Assembly (NCBI RefSeq): GCF_044594925.1
Contig: NZ_CP138991.1
Location: forward strand, 1 to 64,000
Length of the DNA: 64,000 nt
Direction: 5' to 3'
Source of the DNA: Maribacter sp044594925
GTDB taxonomy: Bacteria > Bacteroidota > Bacteroidia > Flavobacteriales > Flavobacteriaceae
A program made the position numbers and the translations under genes. The notes under the pieces are model-generated. The model was not told where the DNA came from, made no database searches, and saw only the letters and a program-made list of their open reading frames with translations. Numbering within the stretch: position 1 is the stretch's first letter; the number at the start of each line of letters is the position of its first letter. Positions 12,501-20,882 of the stretch are shown here, piece by piece.

Positions 12501-14076
12501 AAGGAGGGTTGGTAACTTGAGCGAATAACTGCTTAAAATAGTTATATATAAGCTGTGGACGTTGTGATAATACTGCAATTGGAGTGTCCGATCCCATTGA
12601 GCCAATAGGCTCCTTGGCGGTTTTACTCATAGGAAGTATTATAGTGTTGATATCTTCTAGGGTATATCCAAAAACAGATTTTCTTTTTTCAAGAGGGGCC
12701 TCTCCTAGAAATAGCGGACAATCATTGTAAGGAATGTCTTTTAGGTGTACCAAATTGGTGTCTAACCACTTTTTATAGGGGTGCTTTTTGGCTATATTTT
12801 CTTTAATTTCTTCATCATTGATGATTCGTCCTTCTTCCATATTTACCAAAAACATTTTCCCTGGTTCTAGACGGCCGTGAAATTCTACATTTTCCGGGGC
12901 AATTTCCACTACTCCGGTTTCGGAGGACATCACTACGTAATCATCCTTGGTAACCGAATATCTTGAGGGTCGTAAACCATTTCTATCTAATACGGCACCA
13001 ATATAATTACCGTCCGTAAAGGGAATGGAAGCGGGTCCGTCCCAAGGCTCCATCATACAGGAGTGGTACTCGTAAAACGCTTTCTTAGCAGCCGACATTT
13101 CGTCGTTCTTCTCCCAAGCTTCTGGAACAAGAATCATCATTACTTCTGGGAGTGAACGCCCGGTCATCAATAATAGCTCTACGACCATGTCCATAGTGGC
13201 GGAGTCAGATTTTCCGGGTAATATTATAGGAAGCACATTCTTTATTTCTTCTCCAAATAAATCACTCTCCAATAATTCTTCTCTAGACAACATTCTGGAA
13301 ACATTGCCTCTAAGAGTATTAATTTCCCCGTTATGGCACATGTATCTGAAAGGCTGCGCCAGGTCCCAGGTAGGAAAGGTATTTGTTGAAAACCTTTGAT
13401 GTACTAATGCCAATCTTGTAACAACTCTAGAATCTAAAAGGTCAGTATAATAAAGACTGATATCATGAGGCATCAATAAGCCTTTGAAGATTATAATTTT
13501 TGTAGATAGACTTGGAACGTAAAAGAACTTACTTTCAGAAAGCTTGGATTTAATGATGGTATGCTCTGTAGTTTTTCTGGCTACAAAGAGTTTTAGGTTG
13601 AAATCAAAATAAGATTGTTCTTTGTTGGCTTTTGCTACAAACAATTGTTTCACGAAAGGTTCTGTTTCTGCTGCTATTCTTCCAGGGATGGAACGGTTGA
13701 CGGGAACATCTCTCCATCCTAAAAGTTGTAAACCTTGTTTTTTTATGTTTTCTTCAAAAACAGTGATACAGAAGTCTCTTTGATTTTCTTTTCTTGGAAA
13801 GAAAACGTTACTCACCGCATATTCTCCTGGAGCTGGCAATTCAAAATCGCAGACATCCTTAAAAAAGTCGTGTGGGATATCGACAAGAATTCCAGCACCA
13901 TCACCAGTTTTTCCGTCTGCACTTACCGCACCCCTGTGTTCTAAACGGTCTAATATCTCTAGCGCCTTATGAATAATGTCGTTAGATTTTTTCCCCTTAA
14001 GACTACAGATGAATCCTGCTCCACAATTATCATGTTCAAATTCGGGTAAATATAGTCCTTGCTTTTCCAGTCTCAT
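9568..14076 (-). CDS. gltB: Glutamate synthase large subunit
   Basis: The alpha subunit of GOGAT (1502 aa) converts glutamine and 2-oxoglutarate to two glutamates. A 17-residue leader precedes Cys18 (DNCGAGF), the N-terminal nucleophile after processing of the class II glutaminase domain (about 18-430). A central domain follows (about 470-770), then the FMN/2-oxoglutarate barrel (about 800-1170) with the 3Fe-4S cysteines in GCIMMRVCHLNTCPVG near residue 1122. The C-terminal GXGXG beta-helix (about 1240-1440) contains repeated GA/GG turns. The upstream region holds a TATTTTTG box and several palindromes. GltD follows after 13 nt. Confidence 0.97.
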   Translation of the reverse strand: MRLEKQGLYLPEFEHDNCGAGFICSLKGKKSNDIIHKALEILDRLEHRGAVSADGKTGDGAGILVDIPHDFFKDVCDFELPAPGEYAVSNVFFPRKENQRDFCITVFEENIKKQGLQLLGWRDVPVNRSIPGRIAAETEPFVKQLFVAKANKEQSYFDFNLKLFVARKTTEHTIIKSKLSESKFFYVPSLSTKIIIFKGLLMPHDISLYYTDLLDSRVVTRLALVHQRFSTNTFPTWDLAQPFRYMCHNGEINTLRGNVSRMLSREELLESDLFGEEIKNVLPIILPGKSDSATMDMVVELLLMTGRSLPEVMMILVPEAWEKNDEMSAAKKAFYEYHSCMMEPWDGPASIPFTDGNYIGAVLDRNGLRPSRYSVTKDDYVVMSSETGVVEIAPENVEFHGRLEPGKMFLVNMEEGRIINDEEIKENIAKKHPYKKWLDTNLVHLKDIPYNDCPLFLGEAPLEKRKSVFGYTLEDINTIILPMSKTAKEPIGSMGSDTPIAVLSQRPQLIYNYFKQLFAQVTNPPLDGIREELITDISLTLGSDHNIFESSELHCRKLKIQNPVISKEDLDKIKNYDVSPDYQVTSIPILYEINKGHNGLEDALKSILDQASKAVDNGTNIIILSDRNVDKNNAPIPALLACSFVNSGLQKLGKRSKLSVIIESAEPREVHHFALLFGFGASAVNPYLVNEIIGEQIEELDITEFTFDEAIKNYNKAVGKGILKVMNKIGISTLNSYRGSQLFECIGINTKVVEKYFPNTPTRIQGIGLYEIEKEISKRHQNTFEDKEVAANLDLEIGGEYRWRRDGEKHMFNPLSIAKLQKAVRGNEPNTYKEFSKMVNEQSQNLMTIRGLFEFSNYDPIPLEDVEPWTEIVKRFKTGAMSYGSISQEAHENLAIAMNRIGGKSNSGEGGEDENRFYKNATGDWRNSAIKQVASGRFGVTSNYLSNAKEIQIKMAQGAKPGEGGQLPGPKVNPAIAKTRNSTPWVGLISPPPHHDIYSIEDLSQLIYDLKSANREARINVKLVSEVGVGTVAAGVAKAKADVVLVSGFDGGTGASPLTSLKHAGLPWELGIAEAQQTLVMNDLRNRIVLECDGQLKTGRDVAIACLLGAEEFGFATAPLVASGCIMMRVCHLNTCPVGIATQNPELRKKFKGKPEHVVNYMYFVAQELREIMAELGFRTVNEMVGQVQKLDRKKAIEHYKAAGIDLTPILHQVDVPAGTKFYNTQKQEHDIDKSIEFDIIAKANPSLFRKEKLTLDFPICNTDRAVGAIVSNEISKVYGAQGLPINTLKLNFTGSAGQSFGAFATRGLTMIVNGNTNDYLGKGLSGAKLVIKVPENSTIVPEDNVITGNVTLYGATAGRAYINGKAGERFCVRNSGAKAVVEGIGDHGCEYMTGGIAVILGEVGRNFGAGMSGGIAYVLDEKKTFKKRCNSEALNLLKVSEDNDIKQLKDLIESHYNSTLSPLAQRILENWEAYLPKFIKVLPEEYKQALIRLEKEKLQTI

Positions 14077-14294
14077 AGTTTATGGTATTTCTTCAAAAAT
14101 ATCATTTTATATGAATAATATTCATCATTTTTATTCGAATAGATAATTATATTCAACGTTTACGAAAAAACGTTAAAAAATGTGGAATTATATATTTTTC
14201 ATATGTTCAATTTATCAGATTGATAAATTTATAAGTTAAGAATGGAAGGTGCCAGATTTTTTCGGGGGTAGTTTGTTATAATGATTGATTATAA
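14077..14294. promoter_or_regulatory. gltB upstream region with three inverted repeats
   Basis: On the minus strand a TAnnTTTG-type -7 box (TATTTTTG) is at 14094-14101, about 20 nt from the gltB start. Further upstream are a perfect 15-mer palindrome ATGAATAATATTCAT (14111-14125) and AATTTATCA-GAT-TGATAAATT (14209-14229), with 9-bp arms. A third inverted repeat, TTTGTTATAA/TTATAACAAA, lies at 14272-14298. The first two could be operators. No known regulator is assigned. Confidence 0.4.
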
Positions 14295-14322
14295 CAAAAT
14301 CACCCTCATAATTGAGGGTGAT
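14295..14322 (-). terminator. Terminator downstream of acyl-CoA dehydrogenase
   Basis: The perfect 9-bp stem ATCACCCTC/GAGGGTGAT has a 6-nt loop. Read on the minus strand it is followed by TTTTGTT, about 70 nt after the stop of the dehydrogenase. Confidence 0.6.
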
Positions 14323-14390
14323 AACATTTTATAGCGTAAAATTTAGAAAGAGTACTCTAAAAAATAGGGGGCACAGCTTTATCTAGGTCA

Positions 14391-15533
14391 TTATCTTTTT
14401 AAGATACTTCTTGAAATAACGATTTTTTGTATTTCAGAGGTGCCTTCATAAATCTGCGTTATTTTGGCGTCTCTCATTAAACGTTCTACATGGTAATCCT
14501 TTACGAAGCCATTTCCGCCATGTATTTGAACCGCCTCAACGGTGGTCTCCATTGCAACCTGAGAGGCATATAGCTTAGCCATAGCTCCGGATAAATCATA
14601 GTCATTACCATTGTCCTTGTCCCAAGCAGCTTTATATACCAAGTGTCTTGCCGCTTCAATTTGTGTATGCATATCTGCTAATTTGAAAGCAATAGCCTGG
14701 TGGTTGCTTATTTCTGTTCCAAACGCTTTTCGCTCCTTTGAATATTTTAGGGCCAATTCATAAGCGCCTGCAGCAATACCCAGTGCTTGTGCTGCAATTC
14801 CGATTCTGCCACCTGCCAAGGTTTTCATGGCAAACTTGAAACCGAAGCCATCATCACCAATTCTATTTTTCTTTGGAACTTTAACATCGTTGAATATCAA
14901 GGAATGCGTATCACTACCACGGATTCCCAATTTATTTTCCTTAGGACCAATTTCAAAACCTTCAGCACCTTTTTCAACAATCAATGCATTAATGCCTTTG
15001 TGTTTTTTGTCCTTATCGGTCTGTGCTATGACGAGGTAAACTTCTGCAGAACTACCATTTGTAATCCAATTTTTGGTCCCGTTGATAACATAATGATCCC
15101 CTTTGTCTATTGCTGTGGTTTTTTGTGAAGTGGCATCACTACCTGCTTCGGGTTCAGAAAGGCAAAAGGCACCGATGATCTCTCCTGTCGAAAGTCTGGT
15201 GAGGTATTTCTCCTTCTGTTCTTCTGTTCCATAGGTCTCAAGTCCCCAGCATACTAAGGAATTGTTTACGGATACGATTACGGAAGAAGAGGCGTCGACC
15301 TTGGAAAGTTCCTCCATTACTAGAACATAGGATAGGGTGTCCAGTCCACTACCACCATACTTGGGATCTACCATCATCCCTAGAAATCCCAGCTCTCCCA
15401 TTTTTCTTACTTCTTCTTTAGGGAATCGCTGTGCTTCATCTCTTTCGATTACTTCAGGAAACAAATCATTCTGGGCAAAATCTCTTGCTGCCTGTTGTAT
15501 CAATTCTTGTTCTTCAGTTAAGGAAAAATTCAT
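14391..15533 (-). CDS. Acyl-CoA dehydrogenase (short-chain/butyryl-CoA type)
   Basis: This 380-residue FAD flavoenzyme introduces the alpha-beta double bond in acyl-CoA during fatty-acid or branched-chain amino-acid degradation and passes electrons to ETF. Family signature 1, AFCLSEPEAGSD, is at 122-133; signature 2, AIQIHGG-like (VQIHGGNGF), lies in the C-terminal helical domain. The catalytic glutamate is Glu363 in IYEGTSEIQ, the position used by short- and medium-chain enzymes. The exact chain-length preference is not readable. It is a single-gene unit with a TATATTTG box on the minus strand at 15560-15567 and a terminator downstream. Its electron acceptors etfA/etfB are at 57-59 kb. Confidence 0.93.
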   Translation of the reverse strand: MNFSLTEEQELIQQAARDFAQNDLFPEVIERDEAQRFPKEEVRKMGELGFLGMMVDPKYGGSGLDTLSYVLVMEELSKVDASSSVIVSVNNSLVCWGLETYGTEEQKEKYLTRLSTGEIIGAFCLSEPEAGSDATSQKTTAIDKGDHYVINGTKNWITNGSSAEVYLVIAQTDKDKKHKGINALIVEKGAEGFEIGPKENKLGIRGSDTHSLIFNDVKVPKKNRIGDDGFGFKFAMKTLAGGRIGIAAQALGIAAGAYELALKYSKERKAFGTEISNHQAIAFKLADMHTQIEAARHLVYKAAWDKDNGNDYDLSGAMAKLYASQVAMETTVEAVQIHGGNGFVKDYHVERLMRDAKITQIYEGTSEIQKIVISRSILKR

Positions 15534-15837
15534 GTTTCTAGCTTGTTTTATTGAGAATACAAATATACGGGGATTCCTGGTATTATTTAAAAAATGGCAA
15601 ACTGAAAAGGTGCTGGTTCAAGTATTGAAATTTATCATTTAAAATACGTCCGTCACGATAATTAAGAACATAATGGCTGGATTAGCGGCTTGTAAAAGTT
15701 TGACTTTCAGTAAACTTCATTTTTATCTAGTATTGACTATGAAATGAAAGACATTTTTAAATATCTTTAGGGAATTTCAATTTTTATAAATTGATTGTAT
15801 TGTCATATTTCCAAGAATAGAAAATTAAAACCAACTG
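15534..15837. other. Divergent intergenic region
   Basis: About 300 bp separate the acyl-CoA dehydrogenase and nhaD. A minus-strand TAnnTTTG box (TATATTTG, 15560-15567) sits 27 nt before the dehydrogenase start. On the plus strand TATCTTTA (15772-15779) is a weak -7 candidate for nhaD. I see no gene or RNA. Confidence 0.5.
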
Positions 15838-17211
15838 ATGATGGAAACCATAATTATTATAGTCTTTTTGGCAGGTTATTTAGCCATTACCTTAGAGCAT
15901 AATCTTAAAATTGATAAACTAATTCCGGCGTTGGCGATGATGGCCATTTTATGGGCAATGATCGCTTTGGGCGTAGACGGATATGAAAACTGGTTTGATT
16001 CTGCCAAACAAGGTTTAGTGGATGGGTTTTCTAGCATGAATCACGATGGTCGTATGCATTTAGTGGAGGAATCACTCTTGCATCACCTAGGAAAGACTGC
16101 TGAAATTCTATTTTTTCTTTTGGGCGCCATGACCATCGTGGAGATTATAGATTATTTTGACGGTTTTGCTACTATAAAGGGCTTTATTAAGACCAAGAAA
16201 AAAGGAAAGTTACTTTGGTTATTCTCTATATTGGCCTTCATATTGTCAGCAATAATTGATAACCTCACGGCGACGATAGTATTGATAACCATTCTTCAAA
16301 AAGTAATAAAGGATAGGGAAACAAAGCTTTGGTTCGCTGGCATGATTGTAATCACTGCAAATGCGGGAGGAGCTTGGTCTCCTATTGGAGATGTGACTAC
16401 AACAATGCTTTGGATAGCGAATAAGGTGAGTGCGGCACAATTGGTGATCCATGTTTTACTACCGTCTTTGGTCTGTATGCTCGTACCCGTTCTTATTGCT
16501 GGAAGGTTTAAGGTTTTTCAAGGTTTAATTGATGGGGAGCTAGATGATGAGAGCCCAAAATCTAAATACGGTTCCATTATGTTGTATTTAGGATTGGGGG
16601 CCATTTTATTCGTGCCAATATTTAAGACAGTTACCCATTTACCACCTTATGTAGGAATGATGCTTTCTTTGGCAGTCGTAGCTACTTTTGCTGAAATATA
16701 CAGTAACAAGAAGTTCAGTATTTCTAGTGTTGACGGCGATGAGCATAGTTCTGGAGGCCATCACAGTCCCGTACATCACTCCTTGTCCAAAATAGAATTA
16801 CCAAGTATCCTATTCTTTTTGGGAATATTATTAGCCGTAGCGGCGATGGAATCCTTAGGCATATTATTTAACTATGCAGGAAGTCTAAACGAAGCCATTC
16901 CAAATACCGATATTGTTGTTTTATTATTCGGTGTTGGTTCTGCGGTTATAGATAACGTACCTTTAGTAGCGGCAAGTATGGGCATGTTCAGTGAACCAAT
17001 GGATAACCCGTTATGGCATTTTATAGCGTATTCAGCCGGTACAGGAGGGAGTATGCTAATTATAGGTTCTGCGGCTGGGGTTGTTGCCATGGGAATGGAA
17101 AAAATTGATTTCTTCTGGTATTTGAAAAAAATAGCTTGGCTGGCATTCGTAGGTTTTATTAGTGGTGCAGCTGTCTTTATTTTATTAAGAGATTTTGTCC
17201 TACACGGATAA
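15838..17211 (+). CDS. nhaD: Na+/H+ antiporter, NhaD family
   Basis: An integral membrane protein of 457 residues with about 11-12 hydrophobic segments, in the ion transporter superfamily. It exchanges cytoplasmic Na+ (or Li+) for external H+, a typical need in seawater. The conserved intramembrane block AIIDNLTATIVLITILQK lies near residue 138, followed by NAGGAWSPIGDVTTTMLW. A matching C-terminal half block is AVIDNVPLVAASMGM, the usual inverted repeat of the family. A His-rich cytoplasmic loop (HSSGGHHSPVHH) lies near residue 305. The start is MM at 15838 or 15841. The next gene begins about 50 nt later on the same strand, so co-transcription is possible. Confidence 0.93.
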   Translation: MMETIIIIVFLAGYLAITLEHNLKIDKLIPALAMMAILWAMIALGVDGYENWFDSAKQGLVDGFSSMNHDGRMHLVEESLLHHLGKTAEILFFLLGAMTIVEIIDYFDGFATIKGFIKTKKKGKLLWLFSILAFILSAIIDNLTATIVLITILQKVIKDRETKLWFAGMIVITANAGGAWSPIGDVTTTMLWIANKVSAAQLVIHVLLPSLVCMLVPVLIAGRFKVFQGLIDGELDDESPKSKYGSIMLYLGLGAILFVPIFKTVTHLPPYVGMMLSLAVVATFAEIYSNKKFSISSVDGDEHSSGGHHSPVHHSLSKIELPSILFFLGILLAVAAMESLGILFNYAGSLNEAIPNTDIVVLLFGVGSAVIDNVPLVAASMGMFSEPMDNPLWHFIAYSAGTGGSMLIIGSAAGVVAMGMEKIDFFWYLKKIAWLAFVGFISGAAVFILLRDFVLHG

Positions 17212-17262
17212 TTTTATCGATAAAACACCGTTATTAAGGCAAATTTGATAATCAAGAACATT

Positions 17263-17955
17263 ATGTTATTATTTCAAGATTTGGCTCAAGACCCAACTAC
17301 TGGAGAAGTATTGTCCGAGGAAAAAACGCTATCCGTTATGGATTTGGTGTTTAATGGAGGTACAGGAAGTGTGGTTATAATCACCGTACTTTTTCTTATG
17401 CTGGGTGTAGCGCTATACATCTATTTTGAACGCTTACTAGCAGTTAATGCGGCGTCCAAAATTGATAAAAATTTCATGAACCAGATTCGGGACCATGTTA
17501 CAACTGGCAAATTAGAAGCAGCCAAAATCCTATGTGCCCAAACAGATTCTCCCGTAGCAAGGCTAACGGAAAAGGGTATTTCTAGAATAGGAAAGCCTTT
17601 AGATGATATAAACACCGCCATAGAAAATGCAGGTACTTTAGAGGTTTATAAGCTAGAGAAAAACGTTAGTGTTTTGGCTACTGTAGCAGGTGCTGCCCCA
17701 ATGATCGGTTTCCTTGGAACCGTAATTGGTATGATTTTGGCTTTCCATGAGATGGCAAGTAGCGGCGGACAGGCAGAAATGGGTTCATTGGCATCCGGTA
17801 TTTATACGGCGATGACCACAACGGTTGCTGGTTTGATAGTTGGTATTATAGCCTACATGGGTTACAACCACTTAGTGAACAGAACCGATAAGGTTGTGCA
17901 TAAAATGGAGGCTAATGCTGTAGAGTTTTTGGATTTATTGAATGAACCACTTTAA
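17263..17955 (+). CDS. exbB: MotA/TolQ/ExbB-type proton channel subunit
   Basis: A 230-residue inner-membrane protein using the ATG at 17263. A TTG at 17245 would add six residues but is less plausible. It has one N-terminal membrane helix (VVIITVLFLMLGVALYIYF) and two further helices (ATVAGAAPMIGFLGTVIGMI; TVAGLIVGIIAYMGY). These carry the channel-lining Thr/Gly pattern of ExbB/TolQ proteins, which use the proton gradient to energise TonB or TolA. ExbD follows after 9 nt and a TonB-like protein abuts exbD. The set could serve Ton or Tol functions, and the sequence alone does not decide. Confidence 0.9.
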   Translation: MLLFQDLAQDPTTGEVLSEEKTLSVMDLVFNGGTGSVVIITVLFLMLGVALYIYFERLLAVNAASKIDKNFMNQIRDHVTTGKLEAAKILCAQTDSPVARLTEKGISRIGKPLDDINTAIENAGTLEVYKLEKNVSVLATVAGAAPMIGFLGTVIGMILAFHEMASSGGQAEMGSLASGIYTAMTTTVAGLIVGIIAYMGYNHLVNRTDKVVHKMEANAVEFLDLLNEPL

Positions 17956-17964
17956 TCTTTCATT

Positions 17965-18351
17965 ATGAAATTAAAAGGAAGGAATAAGGTAAGTCCGGAT
18001 TTTAGTATGTCCTCAATGACAGATATTGTTTTTCTGTTATTGATATTTTTCATGCTTACAGCTAATTCGCCTAATGCATTGGATTTATTGTTGCCCAAGG
18101 CGAAAGGAAAGTCCACAAACACACAAAACGTTTCTGTAAGTATAGATAAGGACTTACAGTATTTTGTGAACAATCAGAGAATAAACGGAGAATATATTGA
18201 AATTGAATTAAAAAAAGCACTAGAAGGTCAAGATAAACCTACTATTATTCTAAGAGCAGAAGAAAACGTTGCGATTAAAGAAGCGGTAAACGTAATGGAC
18301 ATTGCTAACAGGAATAACTACAAGGTCATTTTGGCGGTGCGGCCTAACTAA
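17965..18351 (+). CDS. exbD: ExbD/TolR-type biopolymer transport protein
   Basis: A 128-residue protein with a short cytoplasmic tail, one membrane helix (IVFLLLIFFMLTANSP) and a periplasmic domain. The ion-conducting aspartate is present in SMTDIVFLLLIFFM (Asp16). It pairs with the ExbB-type subunit 9 nt upstream to form the stator that couples proton flow to an energy-transducing arm. The next gene starts at the base following its stop codon, which implies translational coupling. Length and motif are typical of the family. Confidence 0.92.
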   Translation: MKLKGRNKVSPDFSMSSMTDIVFLLLIFFMLTANSPNALDLLLPKAKGKSTNTQNVSVSIDKDLQYFVNNQRINGEYIEIELKKALEGQDKPTIILRAEENVAIKEAVNVMDIANRNNYKVILAVRPN

Positions 18352-19299
18352 ATGGCATTTTTAGACACGAGACACAAGAAAAAGTCCTTTACACTTACAA
18401 CGCTGTTGTTAAGTGTGCTGCTATTGGTTTTATTCTACATTGGTCTCACGTATATGGACCCACCCATAGAGAATGGAATTTCAATAAATTTTGGAACTAC
18501 TGATTTTGGAAGTGGAAGGGTGCAGCCTAAGGAAAAGATACGCTCAGAGCCACTTGATACACCGCCTGTTGAACCTACGGAACAAGAAGAAATTATTGAA
18601 AAAGCGATAGCGGAAGAAATAATAGAAGAGGAACCGGAAAAAGTTGTACAAAAGAAAGCGCCAGCAGAAAAGTTGTTGACCAAAGAGAGTGAAGAAGCTA
18701 TCAAGATAAAACAGGCGAACGAAGCAAAGAAAAAGGCTGAGGATGCAGCCAAAGCTGAGAAGAAAAGGGTAGAGGAGCAATTACGGAAGGAGCAGGCCAA
18801 AGCAGCTAAAATTGCCCAACAGAAAAAGGATGCGGAAGAGCGTGCAAGGAAGGAGCAGGAGGCAAAGAAGAAAAAGTTGGATGAATTAATGGGCGGTCTG
18901 AACAAATCAGACGGAACCGCAAGTGGTAGCGAAGGAGATGATAACAGATCAGGTGATAAAGGCAGTCCTGATGGCGACCCTTACGCTACAAGTTATTACG
19001 GGACCCCAGGTTCTGGAAGTGGAACAGGTGGTTATGGTCTTAATGGAAGGTCGCTTGTAAATAAAGGCAAAGTACCACAAGAATGTAATGAATCCGGAAG
19101 AGTGGTGGTAAAAATTGTTGTTGATAGAAACGGTAAGGTTGTAAGTGCTACTCCTGGTGTTCGTGGCACTACCAATAATAGTGCTTGTCTTTTAGAACCA
19201 GCAAGAAAAACTGCTTTTATGCACAAATGGAACTTAGATTCCAATGCACCTAGTCAACAAGTGGGTTTTGTAGTTGTAAACTTTAAACTAGGAGAGTGA
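18352..19299 (+). CDS. TonB/TolA-like energy transducer with long charged coiled coil
   Basis: The protein (315 aa) has a short cytoplasmic N-terminus, one membrane anchor (residues about 14-33, TTLLLSVLLLVLFYIGLTYM), then a Glu/Lys/Ala-rich stretch (about 50-180) that should form a long helix or coiled coil. A Gly/Ser-rich linker follows (about 185-230). The small C-terminal domain (about 245-315; GRVVVKIVVDRNGKVVSATPG) resembles the TonB C-terminal fold. It would span the periplasm and connect the ExbB/ExbD motor to outer-membrane partners. The helical spacer makes it look more TolA-like than classical Pro-rich TonB. Its TGA stop overlaps the folC GTG start. Confidence 0.85.
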   Translation: MAFLDTRHKKKSFTLTTLLLSVLLLVLFYIGLTYMDPPIENGISINFGTTDFGSGRVQPKEKIRSEPLDTPPVEPTEQEEIIEKAIAEEIIEEEPEKVVQKKAPAEKLLTKESEEAIKIKQANEAKKKAEDAAKAEKKRVEEQLRKEQAKAAKIAQQKKDAEERARKEQEAKKKKLDELMGGLNKSDGTASGSEGDDNRSGDKGSPDGDPYATSYYGTPGSGSGTGGYGLNGRSLVNKGKVPQECNESGRVVVKIVVDRNGKVVSATPGVRGTTNNSACLLEPARKTAFMHKWNLDSNAPSQQVGFVVVNFKLGE

Positions 19300-20507
19300 C
19301 CTACAGGCAAACTCTTGATTGGATGTTTGTTCAACTTCCAGTCTATCAACAAAAAGGGAAAAAGGCTTATAAGGCCAAGTTAGACGGAATAAAAGCCTTT
19401 GCCTCTCATTTAAACAATCCTCAAAAACAGTTTAAGAGTATTCATGTTGCCGGAACTAATGGTAAAGGTTCTAGCAGTCATATGTTAGCATCGATCCTAC
19501 AAGAAGCTGGTTATAAAGTGGGGTTGTATACTTCCCCTCATCTAAAGGATTTTCGAGAACGAATTCGAATAAACGGTAAACCAATACGTAAGCATAAGGT
19601 AGTTGAATTTATAGCTACTCATAAATCATTCCTAATAGGGAAGCAGTTGTCATTTTTTGAACTGACCGTGGGAATGGCTTTTGATTATTTTTCTGAAAAG
19701 CAGGTAGACATCGCTATAATAGAAGTGGGTTTAGGAGGTAGGTTAGACTCAACGAATATCATTACCCCAGAGGTAAGCTTAATTACAAATATTGGTTATG
19801 ACCATACTGATATACTGGGGAATACACTCCCTGAAATTGCTTACGAGAAAGCAGGGATAATCAAAAAAGGAGTACCCGTGGTCGTTAGTGAACATCAGCC
19901 TGAGGTAGCCTCGGTATTTGAAGATAAATCAAAAGAGGTTAAGGCCAGTTTGGTCTTTGCAACTGAAGAGGACTATCCGACATATGAAACAGACTTATTA
20001 GGCACTTATCAAACGAAAAACATTAAAGGGGTTCTTGCTACGTTAGATTTGCTTAAAGGATTCCCGATAAGTAATATCCATTTGGAAGAAGGTCTTTTAA
20101 ATGTTTCTATTAACACTGGTTTAATGGGCAGATGGCAATTGTTAAGTGAAAATCCCAAAACCATCTGTGATACTGCGCATAATAAAGATGGCTTAGCGTT
20201 GGTTTTAAACCAACTAAAGGGAGAAAAATTCTCTAAGCTTCATATTGTTTTAGGTTTCGTAAAGGAAAAGGATTTAGATAGTGTTCTATCGCTTTTTCCT
20301 GAGAAGGCACAGTATTATTTTTGTAAGCCTGACATCGTAAGGGGGTTAGAGGCTAGTTTTCTACAAAAAAAGGCGCTGGATTTTAAACTGAAAGGAGCTG
20401 TTTATGCTAGTGTTAAGGAGGCGTATGATGCTGCAAAAGTTAATGCGTTCGCCTCTGATTTCATTTATATTGGAGGTAGTACTTTTGTGGTTGCGGAAGT
20501 ACTTTAA
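19296..20507 (+). CDS. folC: Folylpolyglutamate synthase / dihydrofolate synthase
   Basis: A Mur-ligase-family enzyme of 403 residues that adds glutamate to dihydropteroate or tetrahydrofolate using ATP. The P-loop GTNGKGS is at residues 53-59. Further family blocks are YTSPHLKDFRERIRING, VDIAIIEVGLGGRLDSTN and ITNIGYDHTDILG, with CDTAHNKDGL in the C-terminal domain. The start is GTG at 19296, overlapping the TGA stop of the preceding gene (GTGA), a sign of translational coupling. It ends the exbB-exbD-tonB-like-folC run. The physiological link between these neighbours is not obvious and may be only positional. Confidence 0.94.
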   Translation: MTYRQTLDWMFVQLPVYQQKGKKAYKAKLDGIKAFASHLNNPQKQFKSIHVAGTNGKGSSSHMLASILQEAGYKVGLYTSPHLKDFRERIRINGKPIRKHKVVEFIATHKSFLIGKQLSFFELTVGMAFDYFSEKQVDIAIIEVGLGGRLDSTNIITPEVSLITNIGYDHTDILGNTLPEIAYEKAGIIKKGVPVVVSEHQPEVASVFEDKSKEVKASLVFATEEDYPTYETDLLGTYQTKNIKGVLATLDLLKGFPISNIHLEEGLLNVSINTGLMGRWQLLSENPKTICDTAHNKDGLALVLNQLKGEKFSKLHIVLGFVKEKDLDSVLSLFPEKAQYYFCKPDIVRGLEASFLQKKALDFKLKGAVYASVKEAYDAAKVNAFASDFIYIGGSTFVVAEVL

Positions 20508-20523
20508 TTTTTTGCGATTTTTC

Positions 20524-20554
20524 TTTTGGACTTATTAAAAGAATTCTATATTTG
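20524..20554 (+). promoter_or_regulatory. Promoter of tRNA-Val(TAC)
   Basis: A -33 element TTTTG (20524-20528) and a -7 element TATATTTG (20547-20554) are separated by 18 bp, an excellent match to the Bacteroidota sigma-A pattern. The -7 region is identical to the start of the window, upstream of 16S. Confidence 0.75.
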
Positions 20555-20565
20555 CACCCCGTTAA

Positions 20566-20640
20566 GGGCTCTTAGCTCAGTTGGTTCAGAGCACCTGCCT
20601 TACAAGCAGGGGGTCACTGGTTCGAATCCAGTAGGGCCCA
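20566..20640 (+). tRNA. tRNA-Val (TAC)
   Basis: A 75-nt cloverleaf with acceptor stem GGGCTCT/AGGGCCC and anticodon arm CCTGC-CTTACAA-GCAGG giving TAC. The T arm is CTGGTTCGAATCCAG. CCA is not encoded. It has its own promoter and terminator. Confidence 0.96.
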
Positions 20641-20650
20641 CAGTAATTTA

Positions 20651-20685
20651 AAAAGCTTCCGAGAAATCGGGAGCTTTTTCGCTTT
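20651..20685 (+). terminator. Terminator of tRNA-Val(TAC)
   Basis: The 12-bp stem AAAAGCTTCCGA/TCGGGAGCTTTT has one G-U pair and a GAAA tetraloop, followed by TTTTTC and a second short T run. Confidence 0.85.
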
Positions 20686-20882
20686 TTAATTGTACAAAAT
20701 TCCTATTCACGTTACGCTAAATTTTGTTTTGGAATCTATCGTCATATTTTTAGTGTATTAAGCGGATAAGTAAGTAATAAATTATTCTCCGTCCATTTTT
20801 GTTCATCGGTTCATGGTGATAGGATGGTTTATCTGGGATATTATGGTCTATAGAAAAGAACTAATGGCAAAGGTAGGTGTAG

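Noticed and set aside
9897..13944. Antisense ORFs across gltB
   Set aside because: They overlap a full-length, motif-complete gltB and show no recognisable protein features.
17245..17262. TTG start giving a longer ExbB-type protein
   Set aside because: The ATG at 17263 gives the normal N-terminus; the extra six residues have no support.
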